Assembly (NCBI RefSeq): GCF_003144195.1
Contig: NW_020290003.1
Location: 186,001-250,000 of the forward strand
Direction: 5' to 3'
Length of the DNA stretch: 64,000 nucleotides
Origin: Ceraceosorus guamensis
Taxonomy: Eukaryota; Basidiomycota; Exobasidiomycetes; Ceraceosorales; Ceraceosoraceae
This document shows, piece by piece, positions 1-12,837 of this stretch; positions within the stretch are counted from its first letter, which is position 1; each line of letters starts with the position of its first letter. The notes beneath the pieces are model-generated. The model was not told the DNA's origin and did not search any database. It saw only the letters and a list, made by a program, of their open reading frames with translations. A program made the position numbers and the translations under genes.

Positions 1-304
1 CATCGAATTCTGCGATCGCTGTAGATGGCTCCATCGAGCCAGTTGGGTGCAGACCGAACTCCTCATCACTTTTAGTCCACCCCCAGCAACAACATCCACA
101 TCGACACCGGCGCCTTCCAAAGCTTCGGGTGGTGCCGTGCTGAGGAGCAGCACGCTCATACCCATGACGATGGATGAGACGGCCGGAAGGTTCAGGGTAT
201 GGATCATCACCTCGCACAACCAGACGATATGTATCAGCGATCGAAAGTCCGAGGGAGGCTTTCCGGAGGTCAAAGTGTTGGTGAGCGATGGAGGTTCATG
301 TATG
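1..304 (-). CDS. Partial membrane-like protein, cut by the left window edge
   Basis: An open reading frame on the minus strand runs from about 304 to base 1 without a stop. A plausible splice acceptor (CAATCAG, read on the minus strand) sits just before it, so this would be an internal or late exon. The middle of the translation is hydrophobic (around SLIHIVWLCEVM and SIVMGMSVLLLS), suggesting one or two membrane segments, followed by a Gly/Val-rich stretch. I do not recognise a family. No convincing first exon was found between 305 and 895. Roughly 100 open codons at a window edge in GC-rich DNA is weak evidence, so this may not be coding. Confidence 0.3.
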
Positions 305-895
305 CTGATTGTATGCCTTTGCGCTGAGTGTGCCAGAGTGGGCAGGTCAGAAGAAGGGGGGGGAGGGGGGGGGGGTGCTTAGGGAGGACAACGAATAGCA
401 TGTAGCGTAGCGCCTGGCGCCGCGCTCCAAGATCGCCTTTCGCTCTTCTGGGTCTCAAGCAAGCTGATCTTGGGCCAGGCAAACGCGATAGACGCACTGA
501 TTTTCGACTTTCTCTCTCTTCTCCTCCTCTTGCCCCGCTCCGATCGACCTCCCTCGCGGCACAGAAACAAAGGATCAGAGACTTGATAGCGCCAAACCAT
601 TCGCTCGGACATTCAGATCGAGGAGGCAAAAAGGACTCCACTTCCAATACGGACGCATGACGAGTATGATCAGATCCGCATTCGTGATTCTACCACGGCA
701 GCCGGCCGGGTGCATCCCGAGCGAAAACAGTGCCGTTCCGAGAGCAGCTGGTGCGCTTAGCTCGACATGTAGTACGCGATTACAACTTTGGATGTATTAC
801 AATGTCTGATGCATACAGGTGTGATGATGGTGACTATGCTACATATGCGCCTCTAAATACAGCATCTCATCCCGGAAGATCGTCGTCGTCGAAGC
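305..895. other. Non-genic stretch with a G-rich run
   Basis: No gene could be supported here. A nearly pure G tract lies at about 356-375, and the two longer minus-strand readings through 380-650 are Arg/Ser/Pro-rich with no recognisable motif. It may hold the upstream exon or promoter of the partial gene at the left edge. The 3' end of the next minus-strand gene lies at 896. Confidence 0.4.
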
Positions 896-2692
896 TCACG
901 TCGATTTCCACAGTCTATTGACCACAGCCTCGCTCTTCTTAGTAAGCGGATAATCTTGGAATCTGGACAGAAAGAAGTCCCTCGACACGAACCAGTCGCC
1001 CTTCCTCCACGCTTCCCTATCCGTGCTCGTATCGTTCTCATCCATCCAACGTTTGACAAGACCCCAAGCCTTTTCAAAAGTCAAGATGTTCTGTCGAGAT
1101 CTGCTCATAGCCTTCCAACTATCCCTCACATTTCTTTCTTGCGCTTTCGAATAATTGCCGTACGCAATGATCGAGTCATTGAGAGCCCTGAGCATCCTGT
1201 GGATGAGTCTCTTGCGCGCTGGATCGGCTTGTATGAGTGTGGCGCAGCTGATCAGAAGAATGTAGGGATCGTACGGCTCGAACGCGGATGTTCGATGTTC
1301 CAACCTGACCGAAGGACTGACGTACACCAACGGCACCAATCTTCTAAACATTCCAAGTCTGGCCGTTCTCTTTTCGAAGTCTTGCATGCTCTCTCCCGTC
1401 TTTCGGATAGGCGCAGCGCTCATCCATCCTCCCTGCATCGCGTCCGTTACGCCGGAAGAATGTGAAGTCACCTCTCGACTAAAGATTGACCGCACGGTCC
1501 TCGGATCTCCTCCTTTGGTTTGGATAATCCTCTCCAAGAAATCGTCGGCATCTTGAGCTTCTGGCATGCCTGGCAATCCTGCACTGTTGAGCAGATCCTG
1601 ATCTCCGTGCTTGCCAGTAGAAGCTTTGACAAACATTGTGGACACTGCAAAGTACAATCTGGACATGTTCCAGCCTATCGCGCAGCTTCCGTCGCCCTCT
1701 TTGAGCTGAGCATCCAACGCCAACTCTGGAAAGCCGAGGGTGCACAGGCTCTCCACTGTCGGGGGCAGTCAGGCAGGCGGGATGTTCCGGTCAGTCGTTC
1801 ATCAATCGAGATTTGAGCCCAAAAAAGTCAGGCATCCTCTCGTCCCATCGGCCCGGCGAGCGCAGCGCAGCACAGCATCGCGCCCTGTCGACTCACCCAT
1901 ATCATCCGCACCATCTCCGACCAGCAACGGCTGACTCATAGCTCTAGCCACCTGCCTCATCAACTCATACATGCTCATCACTTGCTCCTCTTCCCTCGCA
2001 AACCCACCCATCAACCTGAAAGCTTCCTGTATCTTTGCAGGCCTGACCAAGTTCTCCCTCCAATGATCACCAACAAATCTGAGCAATCTGTCGAATATTT
2101 GAAAAGAGGAGAGGGGGTCGGAAGAAGCGCGCTCTTGACACATGTATCGAAGTCCTTTGACCGTGATATCGGAATGCAAATCGAATGGATGCTGCTGCTG
2201 CGACGAAGCGTTGCTGGATAGATACAAAATTGGCACAATGCTCTGCTGATGTTTTTCTTGCCTCGCCACGTCCTTGGCCTTGACCGACCGTTTTCTGTCC
2301 GAACTGCCTTTCCAGCTTTCATCCTCTCTCAAGCCATGCCCGTCAAGACCCGCATCCCGCGACTTGCAAACGGCATCCACCTTATTCTGCCGAGAATCGT
2401 GCCGCGCATTTGACAGGTCAGAGAATGATTGGACAGCTGCAAGTCCCGCGACGGACGGTGTGGAGGGTGTCGAGGTAGCAGCTTGCGATGTTGAAGTGAG
2501 GGATGCTCCTTGAAGAGAGCGGGGGCGGCAGCGAGGACCGTGTATGGGAGACTGTGCGCTCGTTGATGATCGCCTGACAAAAAGCCGTGTGAGACGAACA
2601 GTGTCGTCTGCTCCCGCTCTTCTCCATGTGCACAGCTCACGCCTGCGCAGAGGGACAAGGACTCGAAGTGCACATCGAGGACATGTCGACAT
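896..2692 (-). CDS. Probable mitochondrial helical protein, unidentified
   Basis: Two exons, 2692-1897 and 1755-896, joined by a GTGAGT...CCCGACAG intron with matching phase, give 551 residues. The chosen ATG at 2692 starts an Arg/Ser-rich, acid-poor segment (MSTCPRCALRVLVPLRRREL and onward to about residue 50) of the kind seen in mitochondrial presequences; a start further upstream is possible. After a Ser/Thr/Gln-rich stretch, residues from about 150 on look all-helical, including a PPR-like segment around IFDRLLRFVGDHW and a C-terminal half rich in Arg, Leu and Trp. I see no catalytic motif. The gene is divergent from the mitochondrial ribosomal protein gene at 3307, which is consistent with, but does not show, an organellar role such as RNA processing or translation. 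Function unknown. Confidence 0.6.
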
Positions 2693-3306
2693 CCTGCCCG
2701 ATGCTTGCAGGCGACGTCCGCCGCGGTAACAGTCACTTGAGTAGGAACCAAGCCTAGGCAATCTGGAGCCGAAGCGAGTGGTGGGATGCAATGTGATGGG
2801 GAAGCATCAAGCATGGTACACCGAGCCAAAAGTCGTGAGCCCTGATCTACGGCGCCTGACTCAAGACTCACAACTCATCAGACTCACTGACCACTCACGA
2901 CTGTTGCGACTTTGGCTGCATGATGACCGTGACTCCACTCAAGACTTGTAACTTTGGCGCGCGATGGCGGCGCGCCGGGGACGCCAACAGCCACGTGGAT
3001 GTCCTCAGCCGTCCTCTATATGTACGCGTGGGAAGAAAGTCACGAGTCGCTCCGTCCTGCGCGTTTGCTGACGGAGCTTACACACAGACGTACACACACG
3101 CACGCCTTCACATCACCATCCCACTCGTCACTCGCGACTCTTGTCTCTTGACCAGGCACTTCTCCACTGCTGTCTTCTCTTCCCCTGGGCACTCTCTCCC
3201 TTCAAACTGGATCTTACTTGGCAGACTCTCTTGCCCAGACACACGACCGCATCCTCTCGCTTCCACCTAAGCTTTTGCGGACATTCTTCACAACCCAACG
3301 ACGAGA
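2693..3306. promoter_or_regulatory. Divergent promoter between two likely mitochondrial genes
   Basis: About 0.6 kb separate the two start codons. The stretch holds several short GACTC-type repeats (2858-2903 and AGTCACGAGTCG at about 3038-3049), a CCACGTGG palindrome near 2990, a TATATG near 3017, and a pyrimidine-rich leader just before 3307. Both flanking genes look mitochondrial, so shared regulation is possible; no specific factor site can be named. Confidence 0.4.
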
Positions 3307-4367
3307 ATGGCTGGTCGATCGGTCGGTGCTTTGATTAGCACAGCGGGATCTGGAGCGGGAGCAGCAGCTGGACTTGGTGGTATTGCAGGTCCGTCGGTCA
3401 GCAGGATGAATACACAGCTCTTGCACGGCACGAGGATGTCATCTGCGACACGGACTGTCTCTAGCAGCAGAATGAGGACGTCGGTGATGATGCAAAGGCC
3501 AAGCGCAAGTGTCAGATGGTGAGTCTGTGCGCTTGCTTCAACTTGTCCAAATGCTCTTACTCGCACAGGCGCAAAGCCGGTGATCGCTCCTATCTGATCT
3601 GAACGCACGCTCTTCTCTTCCTCTCTTCTCTCCTGTTCAGTCTGCACCAAAGCTCTGCGCTACAAGCAGGAACATGGTCCGACACGAAGCGCACATGGGC
3701 CAAGCGCACGAATGCAGTGTTTAGACAACTGGGCATCGATAGACCGTACAGTGAGGATGAGCTGGAGGACATGCAAAAGCCCGAAGGAGTGGTGCCATCC
3801 GTCTCTATGAAGCTTTTGAAATCGCAAGCTCGCAAAGCGCGCAAGAGGTATTACAAGCCCATCAACTACATCGATTCGCAAGGCATCGTTCAGCGCAAGG
3901 AGACGCAGCACAAGTACTCTACCGCTGCATTCAAAATTTCAAATCGCAAGCTGAAAATGTTGGCGGATCAGATCGGCAGCGGAAAACCTTTGGATTTTGC
4001 CATTTTGCAAATGCAGTTCAGCAAAAAGCGAGCTGCGAAGCGCATCAAGTCCACCCTCGCGTTGGCAAAGGATCACGCCATCGCCAAAGGTCTGGATGGC
4101 AAAAAGTTGGTCGTGGCAGAGGCTTGGGTGAACAAGCACAGGACGCTCAAGAGGTTGGAGATCAAGGGCAGAGGTAGAGCGGGCGTCAGGAAACACAAGT
4201 ACTGCAGGCTTCACATCATCCTCAGGGAAGGCCTGCTTCAATCTGAAAAGGATGAAAAGAAGCTCAAGGAAGTCAGAAGGCAGGCCTACAGCATTGGAAC
4301 GGGCGGCGTGTCGCCCACCAATGCACCCTTGCGAAACCAGTGGAAATCTCCAGGCTGGCAATGGTGA
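3307..4367 (+). CDS. MRPL22: Mitochondrial large-subunit ribosomal protein uL22m
   Basis: Exons 3307-3518 and 3641-4367 join in phase through a GTGAGT...TGTTCAG intron to give 312 residues. The C-terminal two thirds match the L22/uL22 family: the KISNRKLKMLADQI helix, the segment with AAKRIKSTLALAKDHA, the VAEAWVNKHRTLKRLEIKGR strand region and the basic RGRAGVRKHKYCRLHI hairpin that in L22 lines the exit tunnel. The first 70 residues are Ser/Arg/Ala-rich and nearly free of acidic residues, a typical matrix-targeting presequence. The length is near that of fungal mitochondrial L22 proteins and much longer than bacterial L22 (about 110), as expected. It ends 222 bases before the convergent SEC8 stop. 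The product should act in the mitoribosome large subunit. Confidence 0.93.
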
Positions 4368-4589
4368 CAGTTGGGACGAAGCTTGGAAGAGTTGAGCCAA
4401 CAATGCATGTATACGAGAGGAATGGAATGGTGCTAAATGCAAGAGTATTGCTGAGCTTGTGGTAGTGTCTGAAGGAGAAGCAAAAGGTGCAAGAGATTAC
4501 CTCGAGGTGCAATGACGTCCTCGCACGTGTTGCACGGACTTGCAGAGTCACGCGCAAAAGACCTCCAAAGACCTCTCAACAATCATGCT

Positions 4590-7500
4590 CTATATGCCGT
4601 CATCGCCTGCATCACCGGCCTGCAACGAACAAAAATTTGCGCCAAGCAGATCAGCATCGGCACCCCCTTCCGCCATCTCAAAGTGCACCGCATGCACGCA
4701 ATACTCACAATTTCGTGCAGTTCAATGAGCAATTCGTTGAACTTTTGCCTACTGACATCGCGTGCCAGGTCGGTGGTGCCAGGTTTGAGTCCAGCTCTAG
4801 GCAGCATCTTGCCGCCTGGCGTGGTAGGTGGTGCGAAAGCGCTTGTCGGCGTGGAGGGTTCTTGTGCGCCAGCTGCACCGGCGCTGGTCGGTGCAGGTGC
4901 AGCGACAGCGGTCGTCGTCGTCGTTGTCGAAGCGCTGCCGCTCGCGCTCACATTGTCCAGACCCAGCATGAGCGTAATGGCGCTCTTGTACTCATCGAAA
5001 GTCGCCTTTTTGCTGCTGGATGTCGTGCGTATCGCCGCCAGCATGATCTACAAATGAGACGCGCGCGTGCAACATCAAGTCGATATCAGCAATGCGCCTT
5101 TTCGTTGCATTTTCGAACGATGACCCACATTTGGCTCCTTGCTCAACAGCTCCCACAGTCCTCGAGACCTGTCGAAGTTGTTCCACCGCTCAAAGTCTTC
5201 GGTGATGGCCGCCCTGCCGGCATCAAGGCCCTGTCGCGACTGTTTGCCGACCGATGTCAACTTGGACGTGTCCGCAATGACAATATTGCGCAGATTTTGC
5301 TGTAGCGCCAAGATGTTGCGTATCATTTTGGTCACGCCTTGCTGATTCACTGCTCTGATCTTGCGGACCGAAGCGCACAGCATAGTGTCCATCAATGATG
5401 CCAAGCCAGAGAACAAGAACCTTTTGTGCCCGCATGCAAGGCAATCCGTGGCGCGATCAGCAGATTTTCTATCGCGGCAAACACGTCTACAGCGATGCTT
5501 ACCGATGCTGTTCCGGCGACACGCTATCCGCGAACGTGTCATCGAGTGAAGCGAGCTCAGCATTGAGGTCCACAACATGCGGATCTGGCTCGAGTACAGC
5601 CTCTTCGACCAGGTAATTGCCTTCCACAATGGCCAAATCCAGGTGATGGATGACTCTTGCACGTAGTTCGAGACGCAGAGTCATCAGGATCGTATTCGCA
5701 AGCGACGCGTACGTCTTCGGCAAGGCGGCAAATCGACTGGCAGGCGGCAGCGAACAAAGCAGGGGGGTGAAGCGCGGTCAGATCAGCATGCGATGCGCTC
5801 TTCATTTGCGAGCGTCACTCACGTCGCCATCTCCGGACCTAGAGGCAAGGGCAAAGACAAGTCTCGCTCTTCTGCTACTTCTGACGGGTTGGGTGCCAAG
5901 CCCTGCATCACCGATAGGCGCTAGGAAATTGTCGACCACGCGTCAGCACTGCGTGCCAAGCGGACGCAAGTCGTTCAACTCACAGCAGCCGGAGCTGGAG
6001 CAACAGTGACAATCTGATCCGTTGCTCGCAGTCGAGAAATGTGGGCCAAGAACCATCGCTGGTCGTGAGGAGGTTCCATAGTCAGCTCATGAGCGCCCTG
6101 TCTCATATGCTGCGAGCACGATGACAGCAATGGGCAACAGAAGCGTACAAGCACCCACCAGACTATGCTGCAAGTTGCCAAGCGCCATCAGCCTCTTGCG
6201 ACTTGTGATCAGATCCGACATGCGCACTGAGCCGTTCTGCGGGCGAGGCAGCGTAGCCGATCCACTTGAGCCGGGGTGCGCACTATTCCTAGCAGCCAGT
6301 GCCAATTCAAACTTGTTTTCTTGAGCGTGCAGCAAGCGCTTGCGATCTGCCGTGCAGCTGGAAGACAGAATCTCCGAGAGGCACTCGCTGAGGTCTTGCC
6401 GCTGCGCCCAGTCCGCGGAAAGCATGAAACGCAATGCGCTGATAGCATGCCCGCTGGCTTGGGCTGAGCCTCCTCTGTTGGGAATCGGAGGTGAGCGCAG
6501 CCCACTGAGTCCATCGCCGTCCATCGTGTCAACAAGGGTGAGGTCCTTAAATCGATCCCAGCAGCGCTGATAGTATTGGACCGTGGTCTGAATGATGAGA
6601 TGCGAATAGCTTTCTCTATGAAATGGTGTTGTCCGAAGCATAGAGTAGAGGCTGTCGATGAGCACGATGACATTAGCAGCCGACTTGACCACGGGCCTGA
6701 TCGAGAACGCTTTGGAAGTTGGGGACTCTTGGAATGCATCCGAGCCTCCTACAGCGGAAGCGAACAGGCTTTGCACCTTTTCGTCCAATTGAGGCAGAAA
6801 CACGTCCTGCACAAATTCGTCCAAAAATGCGCTGAACCCTTTACCTGAAGGTTCGGAAGCAGCGCTTCCGCCAGGAATGACGCGCTGGGCCCTCTCGACG
6901 AAGGCCAGAGCGGGTTGGAACAGCACAGAGACGTTGAAGGCGTCCGGCTTGACCAAGAGGCGATAGCCGGCAGAAGATCCAGCTTCTCCGCCGCTTGAGC
7001 TCGCTGAGCCCATCGTGGCGGAAGCCGAGGCCAATCTAGAGGCCGACACGATGACCTGAGCTGTTTGATGCTCGCGCTGCGCGGCCGAGATGCTGGATCC
7101 AGTGGATGTGAGCGGGTCCAATGCTGATACGAGACCCGGGACGGAGCCTCTCAAAGCAGCGGTGAGAGCCTCCTCGTGCTTTCTCAGCGGGCCCATATCT
7201 CTTCTTGCCGTCACCAGCGCGCTTCCGCCGCTGGCGCCGCCGCCGCCAATCCCCACCGGTCTCGTGTTGGACTCCGCAAGCCTATACAGCTTCTTCGCCT
7301 TGTCTCTGCCAGACTGGCCAGAGCGAAGGACCTCATTGACGGAGACGACCGCATTTCTGCGGGCGGTGGCTGATTGAGAGTCGTCCGTGAGATGATCATG
7401 CAGCAGCGTTCTGACCTCGTTCTGAATAGGTCTCCAGATTGCGACCAGATTGGTCGTCGTGGTTGTCTTTCTGTTCCTGATACTAGCGGCAACGGAAGAC

Positions 7501-10380
7501 TGATTTACATCTGCAGAATGCCCTGAATTGCTCAGCGCGGAGCGTGTGGCGATCCGGCTCGAGACCTCATGCACCACTCTATGACCTTGAAGCACCGCAT
7601 CCAGCTTTGAGAACAGCGTCCAGAACAGGTCCCTCATCGTTTCGCTATCTCGCACGACGGTCGACGTCTCGGTTTCGCTCAAGCGCAGCACGGTGCTATA
7701 AGGTCTACCATCGGGCCCCACAGCGCCAACCTGATTGGCCAGACCTGAGCCAAAGCTCGATCTGAACGACGTGCGCGTCGATTCGGCAAATGAGCGAGCC
7801 AAGGCTGCAGACGAAGCCAGAAGGATAGACTCGGGCTGCATCGTTGCGGCTTGGAAAGTCGTTGCTGCTGAAGCGGAAGAGATGCGTAGAGGCTCATTGC
7901 GCTGGTCCACCTCGTCGATGGTAGCGTCGACCAACTGATGCAATTCAATGGGCAGTCGCTGCTGAACAATATCCAGTGCCAAGCCCAGCTTGCCCAGCCT
8001 AGACAGACTCTCGAGCAGCATCTCAATGTAGAGGAAAGAGTCCGCTTCGGGATTCTGGTCGAAAATGGCCGCCGCTTGGAGCGTCTCGTTGTTCTGCCCA
8101 TTGGCACTGCTCGTCATTCCAGCCGCTGCGAAGGAGTCGCTGCTTTTGGAGGCGGACATTTGCGCTCCAACAGTGGATGGCTGCCCATTGATGGTCGCGC
8201 CGTCTCTGCTTAGACCATGGCTGGACATGGAAGGAGGCAGACCAAGACCAGGCAGCTCGGTGGCGAGATTCGGATCGAAGGAAGGTCTCGAGGAGAGATT
8301 ATTGAGGTATCGAGTGAGCTTTGTGGCGCGTTTGCCTTCATTATCCGTCACGGAGTCTAGCCCACTGATGCTCCTGTTCGCACCGTGATTCATTCGTCTT
8401 CCCGCGACAGGCGAAGCAGCTGAAGCGCGCTCAGAAGGCTCCACTTCCGTGTCACCGTCGTACTCGCGACCAAAGTCGACGTCTGGCAATTGCTCTTGAC
8501 CAGACGTATAACTCTTCCATCGAGCATCGCAGAAGAAGCTCTTCAGGTACAGGTGATTGTGCAGCTCCTCTATCAAAATTTCAAACATTCCCTGCTCTTG
8601 AGCTTTGAGGTATGTTCTGAGATCTTGAGTAGCACCAACTTCTTGTATGTCAGGTTTGTCAATGAGCTTGACGCTGCGGGCCAAGAGATTGACAGCTTGC
8701 AAGAAGCGCTTCTCCGACATCAAAGATTCGAGGCGATCTGGGACGCCTTTGAGTTGCTCTACATGATCCAAGAGCCGGAGCGACTCCTTCACTCCTTGCG
8801 ATCGCTGCCAAAGCTGTACCAGGTCCGCCCTCTTCTGTCCAAGTGCTTCTCGCGAGTCTCGTAACCGCCTGCGCGCTCCGGACACGCTATTTTGCGCTGC
8901 ACTGAGCGATTGCAGAACGCTATTGTGGAGGGTGATAGCATTTGCGAACGATTCGTGATGATCTGGCGACAAGGATTAGCATCACGTCAAAAGCTCTGGG
9001 ATCAGCAGGACGCGTCTCAAAAGCGCAGACGGCGAGATTCTCACCATCCACTGTGCCCTGCAGGCTCTGCTCAATGCCGTCCTTAATCATCTCAAAATCG
9101 TGCCTGCTCGCGCCAAGCGAGCTATCATCCAGCAAGCTGAGCGCAAGTGCGACGGGACTGAAGTCATCCTCGGCCACGAAGCCCCACTCTGCCTTGACTT
9201 TTCTCAGCACACCATTGATGCCTCTCAAAGCCCTCTCGTCCCGCCTGTCGATGTAGTGTTCGATGGGTTTGCTCTCCCTCGACCTGGCCTCTTCTACTTT
9301 CCTTTCGGCTCTTCTGCGCTTAGACTCTTCTTCGGCTGTGGTGCCTCTGAGGATACGCTGTGCACCTTGTTTGCGTCCGGCTGCGCTGAGAGCAGACAGG
9401 ACGCTACCCAGAGCGGCAGGCTCGCTCCGTCCGCTGAGCTGTCCCACTGTCGGCGAGACGTCTGCACTAAGTGGGGGGCTGCTTGGGCCTCGCGCATGAC
9501 CATCATCCATACCTCCGTACGGATCTTCCTCGTCCTCATCTCCGACTGAGCTCGGCGTCTCTCTCCCATTCTGCCCATTGACTTGAGCCATCAATCGTGC
9601 GCTGGTCGCGTGTCGATCAGATGCCCCGCCAGCCTGGGGTCGTGCAGCGGAAGTGCGCGTTCGATCCAAGAGGTTTCGACCGGGGCCGGTGCTGCTCGCA
9701 GCGGGCTCAACGCCTGGGCGTGCTGAAGGCGCAGCTGTTGCTCCATTTTGCTGCTGCCCTTGAGGTCTCCTGACGCTCCGCGCAGGTCGAGCGGGATGGC
9801 TAGAAGGTTCCTGATGAGCTACAGGTGGGATCAAGCTCGTCTCCACTCCTCCTCCCGGAGCTGCATGAGCATGGTACTGATTTGAATGTCCGTACTGTCC
9901 TTGCGCAAAACTCGCTGTGGACCCTCCGCTGGGCTCATACACGTCTGCCAAAGGTCCGTAAGATGATGACGCTAGCATTGCAGCTGCACCATGTCCAGCC
10001 CGACCTTCATAGTTCGAGATGGAGTCGCTCGGAGTGAGACTGACAAAGCTGGGGCCTGCTCCAAGGTTCTGGCCAGATGCACTGCTTGAAGCGGTCATGG
10101 TCTTCAGATAGCCCTGACTGCTCCCACTTTGAGGTAAACCCTGCGAAGACGCCGACGTGGGTTGCGTGCCTTGAGCATTGTATGCCATTCTGCCACCGTT
10201 GGCGCCAGGCAATCCTAGTCCTCCGCTCCCAGCAGGCATCATTTGCGCTCCCATCGTTCCAGCAGCTAAACGAGGCATGTTGGGCATAGCTCCAGTCTCC
10301 GTACCTCCTCCCAGCGCAGTGTTGGAGTGCTGTATGCGCGAACGCAAATCCGGACCTCGAGTCGACTTTTTGCGCGACAT
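4590..10380 (-). CDS. SEC8: Exocyst complex subunit Sec8 (EXOC4)
   Basis: Eight exons: 10380-9045, 8962-6159, 6097-5984, 5920-5823, 5736-5503, 5420-5129, 5047-4709 and 4619-4590. All junctions are GT-AG and every phase closes, giving 1748 residues. Sec8 tethers secretory vesicles to the plasma membrane within the octameric exocyst. The Sec8 N-terminal region spans the first intron: RALRGINGVLRKVKAEWGF, then the long coiled segment with VLQSLSAAQNSV and SEKRFLQAVNLL. The C-terminal exons carry VTKMIRNILALQQNLRNI and the helical tail. Two parts are longer than in yeast Sec8 (about 1060 residues): a low-complexity Gly/Ser/Gln N-terminus of about 330 residues, and Ser-rich linkers in the middle. 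The last exon codes only nine residues before the stop, so that end is the least certain part of the model. Confidence 0.93.
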
Positions 10381-11404
10381 GATGACAAGGGCGTGCTCGG
10401 ATGAATACGGGAATCGGTTCGGTAGCTGAAGGACCGTGGCCGATCTGAGAAGGCAGAATGCACGAGCTCTTTAGCTACAGCTTTAGCATATAGCAGACCT
10501 GACCTGTCGAATGTTGCCCACTGCGTGTGTTTTGGGAGGGACCTTACTCCTGACTTTTGTCACACCGCCATGCGCCCGTGTAGCTTGCGAAGCAACAGCT
10601 GCCGCCTCACGGCACAACACCGAAAAAAATAAATCAGAGACCGAATGATACAGCTGCCCGCAGATAGTGGCATGCGATATATGGTGATGTGGTGTAGGGG
10701 TGTATGGTTGTCGAGATGAAGAAGGGGCAGGTAGGTGTGTTGCCAGGGTCGCTCACGTGCGAACATCACCCTGACCCCGCCTCCATCAAGCTGCTGCAGC
10801 GCATTTCGCGCGTGTATGTATATATGCGCAACGCGGACAACGAGAGGGACGTGCGTGCATGGCGTGTGGCTATGCCGCCACGGTACAAGCAAAGCACTCA
10901 CGCAACTCTAGGCGCACCCATGCGTACGTGCCTCTACACACCGCGCGCCTCACACTCGCGTGACTGAAGTCAGCCACGAGTCCGACAGTCACGAACATGG
11001 CCTCGAATACGCAGCTTGATGGAGGATAGATCTATATAGGCGCACTACACGCTCTGACTCAAATTGAAGTGCGCTCTGTCAAGCAATCACAATGTGAATG
11101 GACCTTCAATACAGAAGAGTGCTTGCCATCGCCAACCTGCGCTCTGTCCAGATGCACGCGCCAAGCATGTTGTGTGGGGATGAATGCTGTCGCTCACGAC
11201 GCTTACTCTCGCCTTTGCTCGCTTCCTGCTGAGTGAAGGACCAACAAAGATCTGCTTGGAACCGCACATCTAAGCGGAGGAGCTCCAAACTTTCATGATT
11301 GCAAGCTGGGATTTCAAGGTCGATGCCTCGACAGCTCTCGATCAAGCGCGTGTCAGCGTCCATCTCAGCCAAGCTCGCGTTCTGAGCGGCGCTACAACTG
11401 CATC
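10381..11404. promoter_or_regulatory. Divergent intergenic region, SEC8 / W-T-G-G gene
   Basis: No gene was found. The region contains TATA-like elements near 10677 (GATATATGG) and 11031 (CTATATAGG), a TCACGTGC near 10757, and spaced ACTCGCGTGACT / CCACGAGTC repeats at about 10955-10995. These fit promoter or UTR DNA for the two outward-facing genes. Confidence 0.4.
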
Positions 11405-12606
11405 ATGGCGGTCAACTGGACGGGCGGTACAAAGTGAGCGATGGAAGCTTAGCCTATAGCTGGACAATCATCCACCTTCTCGTGATGATTGCTTCTTCCT
11501 TCATTGCTGGCATCTGACTGTTTGCTTTTACGAAACGTAGGCATGTTGCTCTGCGATCTCGACGCAATTTCGTGCCTCCAGTACCAAAGTCTAGATCTGT
11601 TCCTTCAGCAGACGCAGACGAGGAACGCCGTCTCGAGACTCCGGCTGAGGCCCTGCAACAGGGCATCCACGAGTCAAACCACGCAGGGCACGCACCTAGC
11701 AGAGACGGTGACTTGCGTCAAGATGCTCTAGACAGTCCGGCCTCTGCGGTCTGTAAGGATGCAAGCCAGGCTCATCAAGATCTCACCACAGGCTCACAGG
11801 ATTCAGGAACGTTATCTGATCAGCGAGCTTTCTTGCTGGGCATATCCGACTGGTCGCATACGAAGACTTCTCGAACCAGCGAAAAGGTGCCCTCTAGCCG
11901 CTTGGTATGTCAAGCTCTCAAACGGTCCAAGATTGCAAATGCCATGAAAGCAAGAGGCCTGCAAGGGGGGCCGGAGCAGCCCGGTAATCCCACCTCCAGC
12001 GCAGCAGCGAGGGCTGAGCCCAAGGACATACAAAAGGGGCCTGCACAGCGTGATCCTCCGAGCTCGCATCACCTTTGTAAGACGAGCTCTCTCAAGCAAG
12101 TGCCTCGGAGCGCCTCCGGCATGCCGCAAGTCCAAATGGCACCCCCTACAAATCGCCTACGCTCAGAGATGTACAAAGCTCCCATCACGCCAGACAATCC
12201 TTTCGGGGTCAGATGGGTCCATCCGGACACGGGAGAAGTCGTCGATGGCGTTACCTCGGAGCGCTTACAAGACAGGTCAGAGGTCGATTTGCAAATCGCC
12301 AATCAGAAAGAGGCAGGGGGTGCGATTGTACCAGAGGTTCAAATCCAGGACATCGTCGTACACAAACCGACGGGACAGGAGCATCGGCATGACGAATCGT
12401 CCGGTATTGTTTACGCTGTCGAAGACAAGCCCACTTTCGCGCTCAGACAGACTGTAGCCCAGAAATACACGCTACTCTCCGATCGCACAGCCCTCGAAGA
12501 GGTTTCGCAAAGCAAGCCTTTGAACAACGGTGCGATAGCGGAGCAAAGTCGTCAGACATTCTCTTGGTTGGACGAGATCGTCAAGCAAGCGCATCGCACA
12601 CAGTGA
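11405..12606 (+). CDS. Uncharacterised protein with N-terminal W-T-G-G motif
   Basis: A tiny first exon (11405-11433, MAVNWTGGTK) is spliced by GTGAGC...AACGTAG to 11541-12606, giving 364 residues. The tiny exon is supported by exact phase and by the basic continuation HVALRSRRNFVPPVPKSR, which looks like a nuclear-protein N-terminus. The middle is disordered, rich in Ser, Gln, Lys and Glu. A denser, probably folded patch lies near the C-terminus (NPFGVRWVHPDTGEVVDG, then an acidic/Gln-rich segment and FSWLDEIVKQAH). I do not recognise a family; a chromatin or DNA-repair role is only a guess from composition. It converges on the secreted repeat-protein gene, with 231 bases between the two stops. 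Confidence 0.6.
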
Positions 12607-12837
12607 GCGCGATCAAGTCGGCCTTCTTCCACAATGCGTCTCGAGTGACTCGTGACTCACACACTGCTGACTGTGATGCAAGTATCGAAAATTCTGCGTG
12701 TGTATTCGTGTGAAACAACAAGATGTAGATACGAGTAGATCGGTATTCGCAACGCTCGACTTTGTTCTCGAATTGGGAAACCTTCTGGGCTGATGGTTTG
12801 GGTACATGTCTGGCTATGTTCGCAAAGGCTCGTGGAG

